Of a stretch of DNA of 64,000 nt, positions 24,201 through 33,840 are shown piece after piece (the first letter of the stretch is position 1; each line of letters begins with the position of its first letter). Below the pieces are notes generated by a model. The model had not been told where the DNA came from and made no database searches. It saw only the letters and a program-made list of their open reading frames with translations. The stretch is from Schistosoma haematobium. Its lineage: Eukaryota; Platyhelminthes; Trematoda; Strigeidida; Schistosomatidae. The stretch spans positions 17,579,644-17,643,643 of the forward strand of contig NC_067202.1 of the NCBI RefSeq assembly GCF_000699445.3, written 5' to 3'. The position numbers and the translations under genes are program-made.

Positions 24201-26161
24201 ACAGTCGTAGGAGATGGGTTGGTATTGGCGATAAAAGGAATATCAAGAAGTGTTAAAGGGATTTAATCATGAACAAGCGGATTTCCAGCGTCTTGTCATA
24301 TTCTACGCTACGTTTAACTGATCCACAATCATACAATGTTCATTATATTTGCCAGTTTCTAAATTTGGAATGTTCACCTTTTTATACCCCTAGAATAATA
24401 CAAAAGTTCTTGTCGGCACCGATGAAGGTGTGATTTCTGTGTTCAGTTGGAATGAATTCGGAAATATATGCGATCGTTTCCCTATACATCCTCTTCGACC
24501 ATCTAAACAAGGTCAGGCTAGAACAGCTGTTTCTGGTGGAAATTCTGTGGAGAAAATAGTCAAAATTACAGAAGATATTGTTGCAGTAGCCACTGATGAT
24601 GGAGTTGTAAGGTGAGATTTTGTTTGTGTGTATTTGTGTATGAATGTGTACCTGTCTTCAGTGAAACATAGCTGAACAAATTGTTGGTAAAAAGCGTATT
24701 TCAAATTAAACCCCAAGGGATTACTCTCAACCATCTAGTATCGTTTTTTTCCTTCTCTTTCAACCAGTCCAGTGTTTAACTCCAAGAGATAAAAGAGAAA
24801 CTTCATACTCAGAGTCGTCAAACTCATAAAAAGACAATTAGTTATTACTCATAAATACATATTGACAACATGTTTCTGGAAAAAAGCAAACATCTACGCT
24901 TCCTACAGACAATATTCATAAGTTATTCGTATTCGATAATAGGTTTCTTCAGTGGATTGATCACGTGTGTTGAAGCCACTTGGTAAGCAATATTTGGATT
25001 AGAATCAGAGTACCAGCCATAGATAGCAAATCGTTGAATGAGATTATTGATCCTCAACTATTGGGGTGGACAAATCAATGAAATTAAAAATAATAAGTCC
25101 CTGAATTTTGGTGAGACATTCATTTATACATATGGTTATATAGCATTTCGGCATTATATTTGATGTCGATTCGTGATGGGAACCCTAACTTTTAGCTTTC
25201 AATCTTAATTATAATTTCTTATACTAATCTTTAACCCCCTTCTGACCCCTAGTAAGTAGGTGGGTTCTCAAGGTCATTTTATTGTCTCTTAAAGGTTGTC
25301 CATAAATTATAGTCTCAACGAAAAACCACCTAGACATGGCTAAGTCAAGGCATAACATCATAAAGTCATTAACTCTTGATCTGATCCATGTTAGTAGGTT
25401 CACAATTATCGTGACTATGGGTTAGAGAAGACGTTAGGTGAAAGCTCAGGACCATTAACCCTATCTACCTCTAGCTTTGTTTCAAAATTGTTATCCACTT
25501 TTTATTCTACGGATCTATTATCTCTTCTTGAATCACATCATTTATATCTGATCCTTTCTATCACCACTGATATTACTACTTTTGTCACTCTGGTGCTCAT
25601 CAACTGTGCTGATGTGATGTAACCTATACCGATGCTTATGTGACTGTTTTTATGTTCCTTCTAACTGACTGATTAACAAAGTTTTGAAATGTATTCCATG
25701 TATCTCAGTTGCTTTCAAATAATTTTCACATAATTCTCCTTTTATAATTTAGTGCTATGCATATCCTACCAAATCGTTTGCTTGGATGTGTTGGATATCA
25801 TATAGACACAGCGAATAATGACACTAGCGGAGCAGATTGTATGACACTGTCTATTCATCCAACAGAGAATATTATTGCATCAACATTTCCGGCTAGTTCT
25901 TCAATCAAATTTTGGAATACATCTAAATTTATTGAACATGCTGAAAATGAAACTGCAGAACTTCGATTACCAAAAAATCAACGAAAATTACCAAGTACAA
26001 AACTTAAAGGTGTGAAATCACGACGTCTCTGTTTAACTGATGCCAATGAACGTATGGAATATCTTGAAGGTTTACTACCAGAAAAACCAAGCATATTATC
26101 TTCAAATGACTCTGAAAATTCTACATCACATGATGATAGTTCTTCAGACAATGATGTGTAA
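18273..26161 (+). CDS. WDR55: WD repeat-containing protein 55 (five exons, complete)
   Basis: Exons are 18273-18397, 18437-18692, 20967-21203, 24394-24611 and 25753-26161 (stop TAA at the end), giving about 414 aa. All introns are GT..AG and phases match (2, 0, 0, 2). The first ATG is followed at once by a second ATG, and an in-frame TAA lies 6 nt upstream, which fixes the start. WD40 blades are visible: GLKVHDV (about residue 83), GDENGIIKMWDAR (120-132), DDGTLAVYNIRRRRFEM (about 170-187), VLVGTDEGVISVFSWN, then the strongly diagnostic HILPNRLLG block at the start of exon 5, then SSIKFWNTSKF. The C-terminus is Ser/Asp-rich and acidic, as in WDR55. In animals WDR55 is nucleolar and needed for rRNA production; the yeast counterpart is Jip5. 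Human WDR55 is 383 aa. No AATAAA was seen within 400 nt of the stop; only a TATAAA variant lies near 26222. Introns 2-4 carry transposons. Confidence 0.93.
18398..18436 (+). other. WDR55: WDR55 intron 1, 39 nt micro-intron
   Basis: GTAAGT..TTTTAG boundaries. It joins phase 2 codon halves into an Ile within the first WD blade. Very short first introns are a known schistosome trait. Confidence 0.88.
19527..19672 (-). mobile_element. Family A retroposon, 3' part (left of nested RTE)
   Basis: It reads as the reverse complement of the family A tail (TTTATTTATTTGAACTCATAAATATTGGTACAAAGG). It stops at ACCCCAAG, and the rest of the repeat resumes at 20494 after an inserted RTE. Confidence 0.75.
19673..20493 (-). 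mobile_element. RTE-like subfamily 1, 5'-truncated copy nested in family A
   Basis: The minus strand encodes the RTE C-terminal region without interruption: '[20 protein letters not shown]', 'GSETWSLRVEDTRKLL', '[16 protein letters not shown]', '[16 protein letters not shown]'. A stop lies near 19874 and a 3' UTR ends in the tetranucleotide tail (CTGA)n. The insertion sits inside a family A repeat with flanking ACCCCAAG (19665-19672) and ACCCAAG (20494-20500). These are near-identical target duplications. Reverse transcriptase and endonuclease are missing, so it cannot move by itself. It lies in WDR55 intron 2, antisense. Confidence 0.82.
20494..20860 (-). mobile_element. Family A retroposon, 5' part (right of nested RTE)
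   Basis: Continuation of the copy interrupted at 19672: AGCCTTCGGCCTAAAGG, CCACAAGGCAGTGGAGC, CACCAACCCGGTTAAA and the 5' terminus CTCTCGGCCGTACC near 20846-20856. Confidence 0.75.
21279..21550 (-). mobile_element. Family A retroposon, 3' half, inverted
   Basis: It runs from tail complement TTTATTTGTTTATTTAAATACATAAACACTGGTACAAGG to CATCAGGGCCCC. At 21551 it is joined directly to a family A copy of opposite orientation, forming a head-to-head pair in WDR55 intron 3. Confidence 0.75.
21551..21800 (+). mobile_element. Family A retroposon, 5' half
   Basis: It starts AAATGCCCTTGTACGACCGAGG and runs through GAGAGGACGGATGGCGAA to TTCCAAACCAATAGTGCACATGG, then stops. The 3' half is absent. Confidence 0.75.
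21801..23080. other. WDR55 intron 3 interior, unassigned
   Basis: No exon-like or repeat-like sequence recognised. Confidence 0.35.
23085..23265 (-). mobile_element. tRNA-headed SINE with decayed hammerhead-like module
   Basis: The minus strand starts with a tRNA-like pol III head: box A region GTGGTTCTAGTGGTTAAATA, box B GAGTTCGATACCT. A diverged module ACTGCCGAAGAGTCTC..AACAGC follows, aligned with the ACTGATGAGGAGTCCC..GAAACGGCCGTC module of sibling copies. The end is TTTTCAATGGCACC. Confidence 0.65.
23777..23898 (+). repeat. Family A retroposon, 3' tail fragment
   Basis: CCGGGCAGTATCGCAGCCC..GGTGCCTCCTTCTACCAATATCTATGTGTTAAAATAAATAAA. Confidence 0.7.
23900..25060. other. Remaining intronic DNA around WDR55 exon 4
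   Basis: Apart from exon 4 (24394-24611) nothing is recognised here. Confidence 0.35.
25064..25320 (-). mobile_element. MITE-like repeat, copy 1
   Basis: Same family as the terminal-inverted-repeat element at 48435-48692 but opposite orientation. Shared blocks are GGACAAATCAATGAAATTA, ATAGCATTTCGGCATTATA, CCCTAGTAAGTAGGTG and the terminal TCCATAAATTATAGTCTC. It lies in WDR55 intron 4. The left terminus is eroded, so target duplications cannot be read. Confidence 0.65.
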
Positions 26162-26760
26162 GCTTGTAAATGATATGCCAAAATCACTTTTCAATTTGGT
26201 AAACCATTCATTTTTCATATGTTTATAAAACATAGATTGTGACGTTTGTAAACTCTTTGATCTGGTTTCCTATGTTTATAATACTATTCTACTCTTCTGT
26301 ATAAGGTTCTATATCATCTTTAAATATCTGCGCATAGTTCACATATCTTCTTTTTGATAAACCTTTGTATTCTTTCACTTTCTTTAATTTTAAACTACTT
26401 TTGAGCATAGTAAAAAAAAACCCATTTCAAATGAATATCTTCAAAGAAATGTACATTTGTTATGAATGTATCATTGGACAACTGTATATTGTTTGTATAA
26501 GTTTGTCTTTCAATTGTTGGTCATCAGAATTTTCTACTGACAAATCGAATTTTCAATTGGTTATCGTTATGTAGTACGTTTGCTTACATGTTTCAGTTCA
26601 TACATTCATAGTAGGATCCACAGATATTCATTGGACTATCTTTAAATATAAAAATATTCGCTTCCCGAATTTAAGTGGATAAATAGGGGGTAGGGTTTTG
26701 TGAGCGAATAGTTTTAAATATGTTTGCAATTTAGAACGTCACTGGGGATTAATGAGTCCC
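26162..26760. other. WDR55 3' UTR and downstream spacer
   Basis: T-rich sequence after the stop, with no canonical AATAAA seen. The 3' end cannot be placed. Confidence 0.35.
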
Positions 26761-26957
26761 CAAATGCCCTGGTATGCCTAAGAGTGGAGAGAGTCAGCTG
26801 TCCCTCCCAAAATGCTCCCACATGGCCACGTGCATACAACTACTGTCAGAGAAGTTCTACTCACTGTCTTTTTGCAGCGGAGGTGTTTTTACGAAACTGA
26901 AAGGACGAAAAGCGAATGTTCGGTGCTTGAAGCGGGTTGTTGTCAGAATCCGTTGAT
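26761..26957 (+). mobile_element. Family A retroposon, 5' fragment
   Basis: CAAATGCCCTGGTATG..CACATGGCCACGTGCATAC..GAAAGGACGAAAAGCGAATGTTCGG. Truncated after GCGGGTTGTT. Confidence 0.72.
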
Positions 26958-27164
26958 TATGTGTTTTAATGAGTGACGTAGGTTTATCTAATGAACAGTC
27001 TTATTACAAGTTAATTTTCGACTTGCTTACTTACCTCTCATCAGTCGATGTTGTAAGATCCTTCCAGTGTACATATATTTACAAATCTAATAAGTTCCTT
27101 GCGGTAGAATTTCTTTGTTACGCTCTTAAACACATGATGTTACTTCTTTGAAATCATGAACTGA

Positions 27165-27335
27165 TCTAAGTCAGTCCACCATTGAACATCAAGTACTGGG
27201 TGGGTACTCCGTCCTAGCAGGCAACTTATCATTAGTGCACTCCCATAACCCCACACGCTGGAATCAAACATAGGACCTTCGGTCCCGCGCGAACGCTTAA
27301 TCTACAAACCTCTGAACAGGCATCCAACGGTGTTA
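27165..27335 (-). mobile_element. tRNA-headed SINE with hammerhead-like module (degenerate)
   Basis: Minus strand: TAGATTAAGCGTTCGCGCGGGACCGAAGGTCC, a box B-like TTTGATTCC, then CACTAATGATAAGTTG..CTAGGACGGAG..CCCAGTACTTG, which aligns with the hammerhead-like module of the copy at 56330. Confidence 0.6.
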
Positions 27336-28320
27336 TTGTTCAACTCCAATCAATCACCGTAACCTCTGTTTCTCTGTGTATTTGAGTATATTTCGTTTAT
27401 CCTTGCTTTGTTTGTAATTATTATTTTCGTTATATGTGTGATCAGCTCTTTGACGTCGTTAGGGATTTTGCTTAATATTTCTATATTGTCCTACTTAGTA
27501 TTGCCTTTTGGTCGTCATCATAATAAATTACTGTCCTTTACTTGCCCTTGTGTGAACGGATTGATTTTATTCTGTATCGCTGATACTGAAACGTGTTCTC
27601 TGTTTATTAGGAGCACTTGTTGTTGGTAATCGGCAATTAGTTTTATAATCCTTACATTTCATGTGTAATTCTTATTTTATAGTTTGTTACTCACATTGTT
27701 AATCCGCCTCGCTTATTCCTACGACGCGAAATAAGAACACCAAGACTTGTACAAGTGAAGATTCATTAAATCCAATGCACAATGACCTAGTCGAAAATGT
27801 AACCATTCACCTATTGATTGTTCACCTATTCGGACTATCAATTAGAATAAAATCGCATGTATGAAAAATAATCAGCGTTACAACAAAATTACTTACTGCC
27901 TATCATGCTGAGCTTAGTTGACATTTATTTAATAGAGAGAATATCGTATCTTGAATAAACATCACACTTAAATAAATTAACGTTATACCGAAGGAAATAT
28001 CACACTGGATAAACAAATGTTACTCTGAATATTCGTCATATTGAGTTGAAAAATGGATGTTGAGCATGAATCACAATGAGTTGAAAATGTGAATTCGCCT
28101 TTTCGTCCCGTTGTGTCACTATTCTTTTTCTTTTGTTATAATGTTGTTCCTTGATCGACAAGGACATTCGCTCTATTGTGACTAGTAACCAGTTAAAATT
28201 TTGCCGATTTATTCGCTTAAGGTATGGCAGCTGGGTTTTATCAAGTGTTGATATAATTAATGTCTATACATGATGAAGGAAAATATCCTTCAGATATATT
28301 TTATCTATTTTATAATTACA
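27336..28320. other. Intergenic spacer
   Basis: Nothing recognised. A hydrophobic 73-codon frame at 27408-27629 is T-rich and has no domain. Confidence 0.35.
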
Positions 28321-28326
28321 TTAACA

Positions 28327-28520
28327 CCGATGGCCGCTCAGTGTTCTAGAGGTTAGCCGTTAGCATGTGAGATCAATGTTTCTGTTTTCGACTCCCACTT
28401 GCGAGGTTTCGGATACGCACTGATTAGGAGTCCCACACCAGGATGAAATGACCATCCAGTGCTTGGAGGTTTTCAGTATTGGTTAAACATTGGTCGGTTC
28501 ATCACTTCAATGAAGCTCAG
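28327..28520 (+). mobile_element. tRNA-headed SINE with hammerhead-like module
   Basis: Head: CTCAGTGTTCTAGAGGTTAGCCGTTAGCATG. Module: CACTGATTAGGAGTCCCAC..CCAGGATGAAATGACCATCCAGTGC, where the two arms GCACTG and CAGTGC can pair as stem I. Tail: TTGGAGGTTTTCAGT. Confidence 0.7.
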
Positions 28521-29587
28521 AAATCTCCATGACCTTGTACCAGTATTTATATTTATTTATTCGATACCACACACTGACTATTTTCTGCGATGTTCTTCTA
28601 TGGGAAAATCATTGTCCGTTATTGTTTTGGGGCACATTTGGATCCAACTGCTTCACTGAACCACTCTCCGGTACTACCAAGAATTTAGGGGTTTACAGGT
28701 GTAAAACTTTGAAATTAGCTACAGAGGTTTAAGGTATCTTTTTCAAACAGCTTACGAAATTGCTAGGGCGTCCATTTACGCCAGAGGCAAACCAAATGAC
28801 GTGTGTATATTGCAATTATATTATTGTTCTACCTGTAGGCTATTCTAATGTTTCATTATGAGGGGTCCTATTTCGCTATACTCAAAGTTTGTCTGTCGTA
28901 ACTTAGCTTCGATAAATGAAACTGCCATTTAGATAACACTGAGTTTTTTAACGTATCACAGATTAATGAAACAGTGTTCATTCGTCCAGTGCTTTAAGGT
29001 ATTCAGTGGTGGTTTATCTTAAACCCACTTGCGAATTCAACTGCGAAAATACAATTTTTATACAAGTATTGTGAGGTACTACAGAATCTGTGAATATTCT
29101 CTACTGATATCTATCTAGGCCATTCGTTACAGGTTCATATCACTTGTAAACAAGGGATCTAAAAACATTTAATATTTATGAAGTTTGCGGCTATGTCGGT
29201 GAGGAGCAAAAAAATTGTTGCATGAAAGTAATTTTTAAAACCACGTCTAACGTTTATAGGTCATGAGTCTCACTATCACTGAGATACCTATATAACGAAA
29301 GAGCATTCAGATATAGATAATTGGGCATAGGCTGTTCAGTGAACAGTCTATTTTTGTCTTTCCTACAAGTAAAACGTGTCAATATTCCGCAGAACACTAA
29401 GCGCGACAAACAATAGTCTGGTAATTAGTTTAGAAGTAGAACAATATAATCTGAATACTGTATTTCCTAGTATTCTGGAGTGGCACAAAAGAGATCTCTT
29501 GCACGATCGCTCCTGTGCAATTCTATGTCCCGAAGTGTGATATATTCTACTCACCATCTAGCTTTTCTCACTGTAGAGGCGAGTTAA
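28521..29587. other. Intergenic spacer
   Basis: Nothing recognised. Confidence 0.35.
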
Positions 29588-29808
29588 TTTTGACGCAAAA
29601 TTCGTTCATACATACGGCTAAATAGCGTTTTGGAATTATAGTTGATGTCAGTTCGCAATGAAACAGTATCTCTGAGTCCTAACCTTAACGTCCAACTCTA
29701 AATTCGAATGCTAACTCCATGCACTAATCTTTAACCCTAGTAAGTAGGTGAATATTCTCAGTATTTTTAATGTTGCTAATAGGTCGTCCATGAACTATAG
29801 TCTCACCA
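29588..29808 (-). mobile_element. MITE-like repeat, copy 2
   Basis: Blocks TTCATACATACGGCTAAATAGCG, CTAATCTTTAACCCTAGTAAGTAGGTG and terminal CGTCCATGAACTATAGTCTCACC match copies 1 and 3. The left inverted repeat is missing. Confidence 0.6.
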
Positions 29809-32539
29809 AAAAATCCCGTGATTTAGTACGTTATTCATAAATCTATTCACACTGACGCGAACGCATTCGTGGATCGTGTGTATCATTATCGTTTCATTGT
29901 CTCTCTCTAATGTTGGTCATGCATCAGCTGTTATACAAGACAGTGGTTAAACCGATCAAGATCGATCCTGGACTCCGTTGCGCTACCTCTCAGACTTATG
30001 TAATTAACAGGTATTATGCATTGCAACTTGAGCGTTGTCAAGTTCTGAGTAACCCTTGTGACTGTCATGACCATATTATGGTCAGGTGACAGACTGAATC
30101 ATAACTACGTTTATGGCTGCTCTGAGAAAAGCCTTTGCAACTTCTGCATATGGTTCAGGTTATGCTGAAAATATCTGGACTTGTCTCTTGATAATTGTGT
30201 TTAAAATGGAATCTAGAATGAAACCAGAAATCTTTCAAATTATAAAGACACTACATTCAGGGGCTTGGCCTTCATTAACTTAGACATTATGGAAACCATT
30301 GAAACTAATTTCGGTAGATAACTAAACTAATCCTATGTTAGAAACACAAATGATCTGACTAGTCAATGTCACAGGTGGATTGAAAAGAAAATTATTAAAC
30401 CCAAGGCTGCATATTACTTCCACTGCAGCCTTGTGTCTAGAATAATGCCACTAGAACACTACCATAATTATTAATTGCTCCAAAACATCAAGACACAAGC
30501 ACAAAGAAATCAACTAACTAGTCAGAATAGTTGGTCCTAAAAAGATGCCTCGAAGTCTTTATCCATTCACTAAGTGAGCTGTCACAATATGCCTTAGATT
30601 CTAAGAAACTACCCATTGGGTTAAAATCAGCGAACTTGTCTCAAATCTCTAGAAAAGAAAAAAAGTAGTACAAACTAATACAAGACTATAAGCCTGCTTA
30701 AATCATTCTCGAAATGCTAGAATGTTTAACGGGTGATCATCCTGGAACACCTGAAATGAGTTCAAGAAATTTATGGAAATGCACTACTCACAGATTCATC
30801 CTAAGAGTTTGATAGTGTATTAAAATCTATCACACTGAAAAAGAGTAAATCAGGTTCTCAGATCCACCTTTTCGTTCGTCAAGAAACCACTTTTAGGGCT
30901 GAACATCTTACATCAAATTCTACAGGGTAAGATCAGACAGAAGTATGTCATTATCTGATATTTACCAAAGCCCCATACAGGGACATCTGACACCAGTGTT
31001 TATCACTAAACTTTCCCCATCAAACCTTAGTTTCTTAGCTCCTCTCCACGTGGAAGATTTTAAACTGTGAAAAGCAGTCAGATGTAAGGCTTACAAACAC
31101 AATCTAAGTAGATTTAGCAATACTGGAGAAATTGGCACTCAAAAAACGTCTAACACCACATCTCTGAAACTATCGAACCATTATAATTCAAACGATATGG
31201 AAGCATCATGTCGAACTCCTTATCTGAGGTTATCGTCTCTGCAGCATATCAAACAGGCGCAATTTAGGCTTATTGCCACAAGAAAGCTTAGACATTAGCG
31301 GCAGCTGTCAAATAGATGAAGCCGAAGTCTACTCTACTGCTCGCTCCGTAGCTAAGAGTTCAGAAACACCAGGTCTTTTCGAAATTGCTCAAGACCTATA
31401 TCGATTTGCGACTATAAATCTACAAAACGCTTGTACCCACTCTTCACAGAAAAAATAGAAATCTTATGGAACAAGTACACAGGGATGCCAAAATGTTGGT
31501 CATAGGATTAGAGGACAAACCCCAAGAAGACCCATAAAACCAGCTAGGAATGTACTCACTAGGTTACAAGGTAACTTAAATCAATTTGACTATGACGCAC
31601 AACACTATGAGCACTTCCGCTTGCTTAAATAAAACATCCAACCAGAACCTCAACATCACACTTCACAAAGTTACGATGAATGACCCACTAAAAATCAAAT
31701 GGTTTGATGATCATTACTGGGTTGGTCCTGTCTGAGGAGATCCTTCACTATGCGTGATAAAAGTTTCATCAGTAGACAGCCTTAAGAAGAAGCTTCAAAG
31801 CCAATCCATAGCTACCGGCCAGTAGCTTAAAACTTTACTGCGACGGCCTTCTTTTAAAATTGATGCAATGTGCGTCAACTCTCAGTTTTCTGGAGCCGTT
31901 CAATAGCTCAGTGAATTAAGACAAATCAGGCCAATGATTGATGCCGCCTTGCTTAATTTGGCAGAATAGATTATATTTAGGACAGGAGAAGTGTCCATGT
32001 CGAGAGACTACAATTTCTGATACACCAAGTCGGAGCTCAGTTTCACTTCTGTCAGTCCTGTTGAGTTACGGGTGTAGCTCTCGTTACTATAGTTAGTAAG
32101 GAACAGTTAGAATGTTTCAGAGTACTGTTCTGACCGAAGCACAGTGACGTCATCCTCTTAGTCCGTTGGGCTATTAGAACCTGACAACTGGGAAACTCCG
32201 AATTCGGATTATCGAATAATGTCTGCACAACGGAATAAGCTTTGCGGATTGGAGATAAATTTGTCTATCTATCTCTTCGTGTTGCCTCTGCAATTGATTT
32301 GTAGAAGTATTGGATTTCAGCCACACGATCCTTGAAGCCGAAAATAAGTTTCACATTCATCATTTCACACCACAGATAAGGTCAGAAAAATGGTGTATTT
32401 GCGAACTCTTAACCTGTATGACACGGCATGACCATGTAGATGTGCTCATTTGCGTAACTTATTCTATTTAACATAAAATATATTACTCTATCCTCAAAAG
32501 TAGTAGACTTCATATTGCTGACTCGCGATTACCAAATTA
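29809..32539. other. Intergenic DNA with unidentified decayed coding-like stretch
   Basis: On the plus strand, 31060-31640 reads as a series of open pieces separated by single stops, including a 61-codon frame at 31273-31458. This suggests an old transposon ORF. No catalytic motif or family could be recognised, so the class is left open. The remainder is unassigned. Confidence 0.3.
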
Positions 32540-33030
32540 GGTCTATGGTTTTAGTTGCAAAGGGCACCTTACGCCGAATTAGAACAAAATATTACAAGTT
32601 CCTTGCCTGTTTGAACTGTATGTACGTACTATCGTCACTAGGAGAACCAGGTATGAGAGGTTCTCAATTAGGAATCCTTCGTTGGCTAAGACGTAGTCTA
32701 AGCATGAAAGCGTCTGAGCATTTACACATCGAGTTGCTAAACTCACTTCGAATAATCCCAACTCTTTATTGAAGTTGAAGAACCTAGCTTCAGTGGAACC
32801 ATCACATGCATTCCACATTTGTTCGAAGTTGACTTTAGGAAGACTGAAGTCCTCAGTATCAAGATATGAGTATATCTAAGACGAACAGAGAGGAATAATC
32901 CCTCCAGCTTACGACCTTCGTACTCGGTGTTAGCTACAGTCTTTCTACAGATGACTCCAACCAGACATCTTGAGGCAGTAACGGTAAATAAGTCTTCAAA
33001 ATCAATAGTTCTGTAGGTCTTCAACATTGG
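32540..33030 (-). mobile_element. CR1-type endonuclease relic
   Basis: The minus-strand frames at 33027-32743 and 32818-32579 keep the second half of a CR1 AP endonuclease. They show 'EGRKLEGLFLSVRLRYTHIL' (usual position of the 'VVGDFN' strand) and 'QTLSCLDYVLANEGFLIE' (usual 'SLLDLVFTNE..V'). They overlap each other in different frames, so a frameshift is present. The right end runs into an LTR fragment. Confidence 0.5.
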
Positions 33031-33290
33031 CGCTGATCACTTTAGTTTTACTAGACACACCTGGATGAGGGTGCTTGGTCAGGTATCCGCAACAGATCGC
33101 GAGTGGGTACGCTGTGCTACGCATAGCTTGCAACTGTTAGCCAGCTTAGACCAAGCGCTTCTCGTCACATCGACAGCTTTCCGCTTCTGAATTCCTATTT
33201 GAATGGGTTTATATAATCCGATCATAAAGGTATTACGTGTAAAAGTGTTGTAAAACTACGGATACCCTTTGTATCTTGGTTTTAAACAAT
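32985..33290 (+). repeat. Older partial LTR of the same Gypsy family
   Basis: The blocks AATCAATAGTTCTGTAGGTC, ACATTGGCGCTGATCAC, TTTAGTTTTACTAGAC, GTTAGCCAGCTTAGA and AAAAGTGTTGTAAAACTACGG line up with the LTR at 33337-33659. The 5' end (TGTGTAGCGG) is missing. It is more diverged than the neighbouring LTR, so it is probably a separate earlier insertion. Confidence 0.6.
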
Positions 33291-33336
33291 ATACAGATTC
33301 GCTAACATTGGTAAACTCTTGAATGTTTACTAGATG

Positions 33337-33659
33337 TGTGTAGCGGTAAATAAATCCCCAAAATAAATAGCTCTAAGTTTTCGACATTGGATGCTGACCA
33401 TATGTTTTAGTGGACTCATCTAGCTGAAGGCGCTCGGTCATGCATCCGCACGAGATCACGTGTGGTAACGCTGTGCTCAACATCAACCGCAATCGCTAGC
33501 CAGATTAGTTCAGAGAATTCCGATATATTAGTCATCGCCAAATATACTCTTCCGATCTCCTCGACTCGGTCTTTTGGTTTCTCTGGGTGGGAACGAAATA
33601 TATTAGAAGGTGTCACTGGTAAAAGCGTTGTCAAACACTGAATACCTGTGACATCATCA
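33337..33659 (+). repeat. 5' LTR of the Gypsy element
   Basis: 323 bp, from TGTGTAGCGG to ..GACATCATCA, so it has TG..CA ends. It is followed after one base by the primer-binding site. Related copies lie at 2781 and 32985. Confidence 0.72.
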
Positions 33660-33660
33660 T

Positions 33661-33679
33661 TGGTGAGACCGACGTGATC
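33661..33679 (+). promoter_or_regulatory. Primer-binding site, tRNA-Trp type
   Basis: TGGTGAGACCGACGTGATC is complementary to a tRNA 3' end finishing in CCA. It differs at two positions from the complement of the animal tRNA-Trp 3' end. tRNA-Trp priming is characteristic of the CsRn1/Boudicca group of Gypsy elements. Confidence 0.65.
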
Positions 33680-33840
33680 TGGTACACCTATTTGCAACTG
33701 TGAGTCTGTTCCTTTTTGGGATTATTATATATCATTGCCTTTTTTTTTATTTTTTTTTAAACATTGTGATTTTTTTCGTATTTTTTCTTGGATATATATA
33801 TATATTTCCCCTCGTTCATTATCGTACTTCATATTTCATC

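Noticed and set aside
33700..33840. Upstream extension of the Gypsy ORF
   Set aside because: It is a T-rich leader encoding a Phe/Ile run directly after the primer-binding site. The ATG at 33841 begins normal gag-like sequence.
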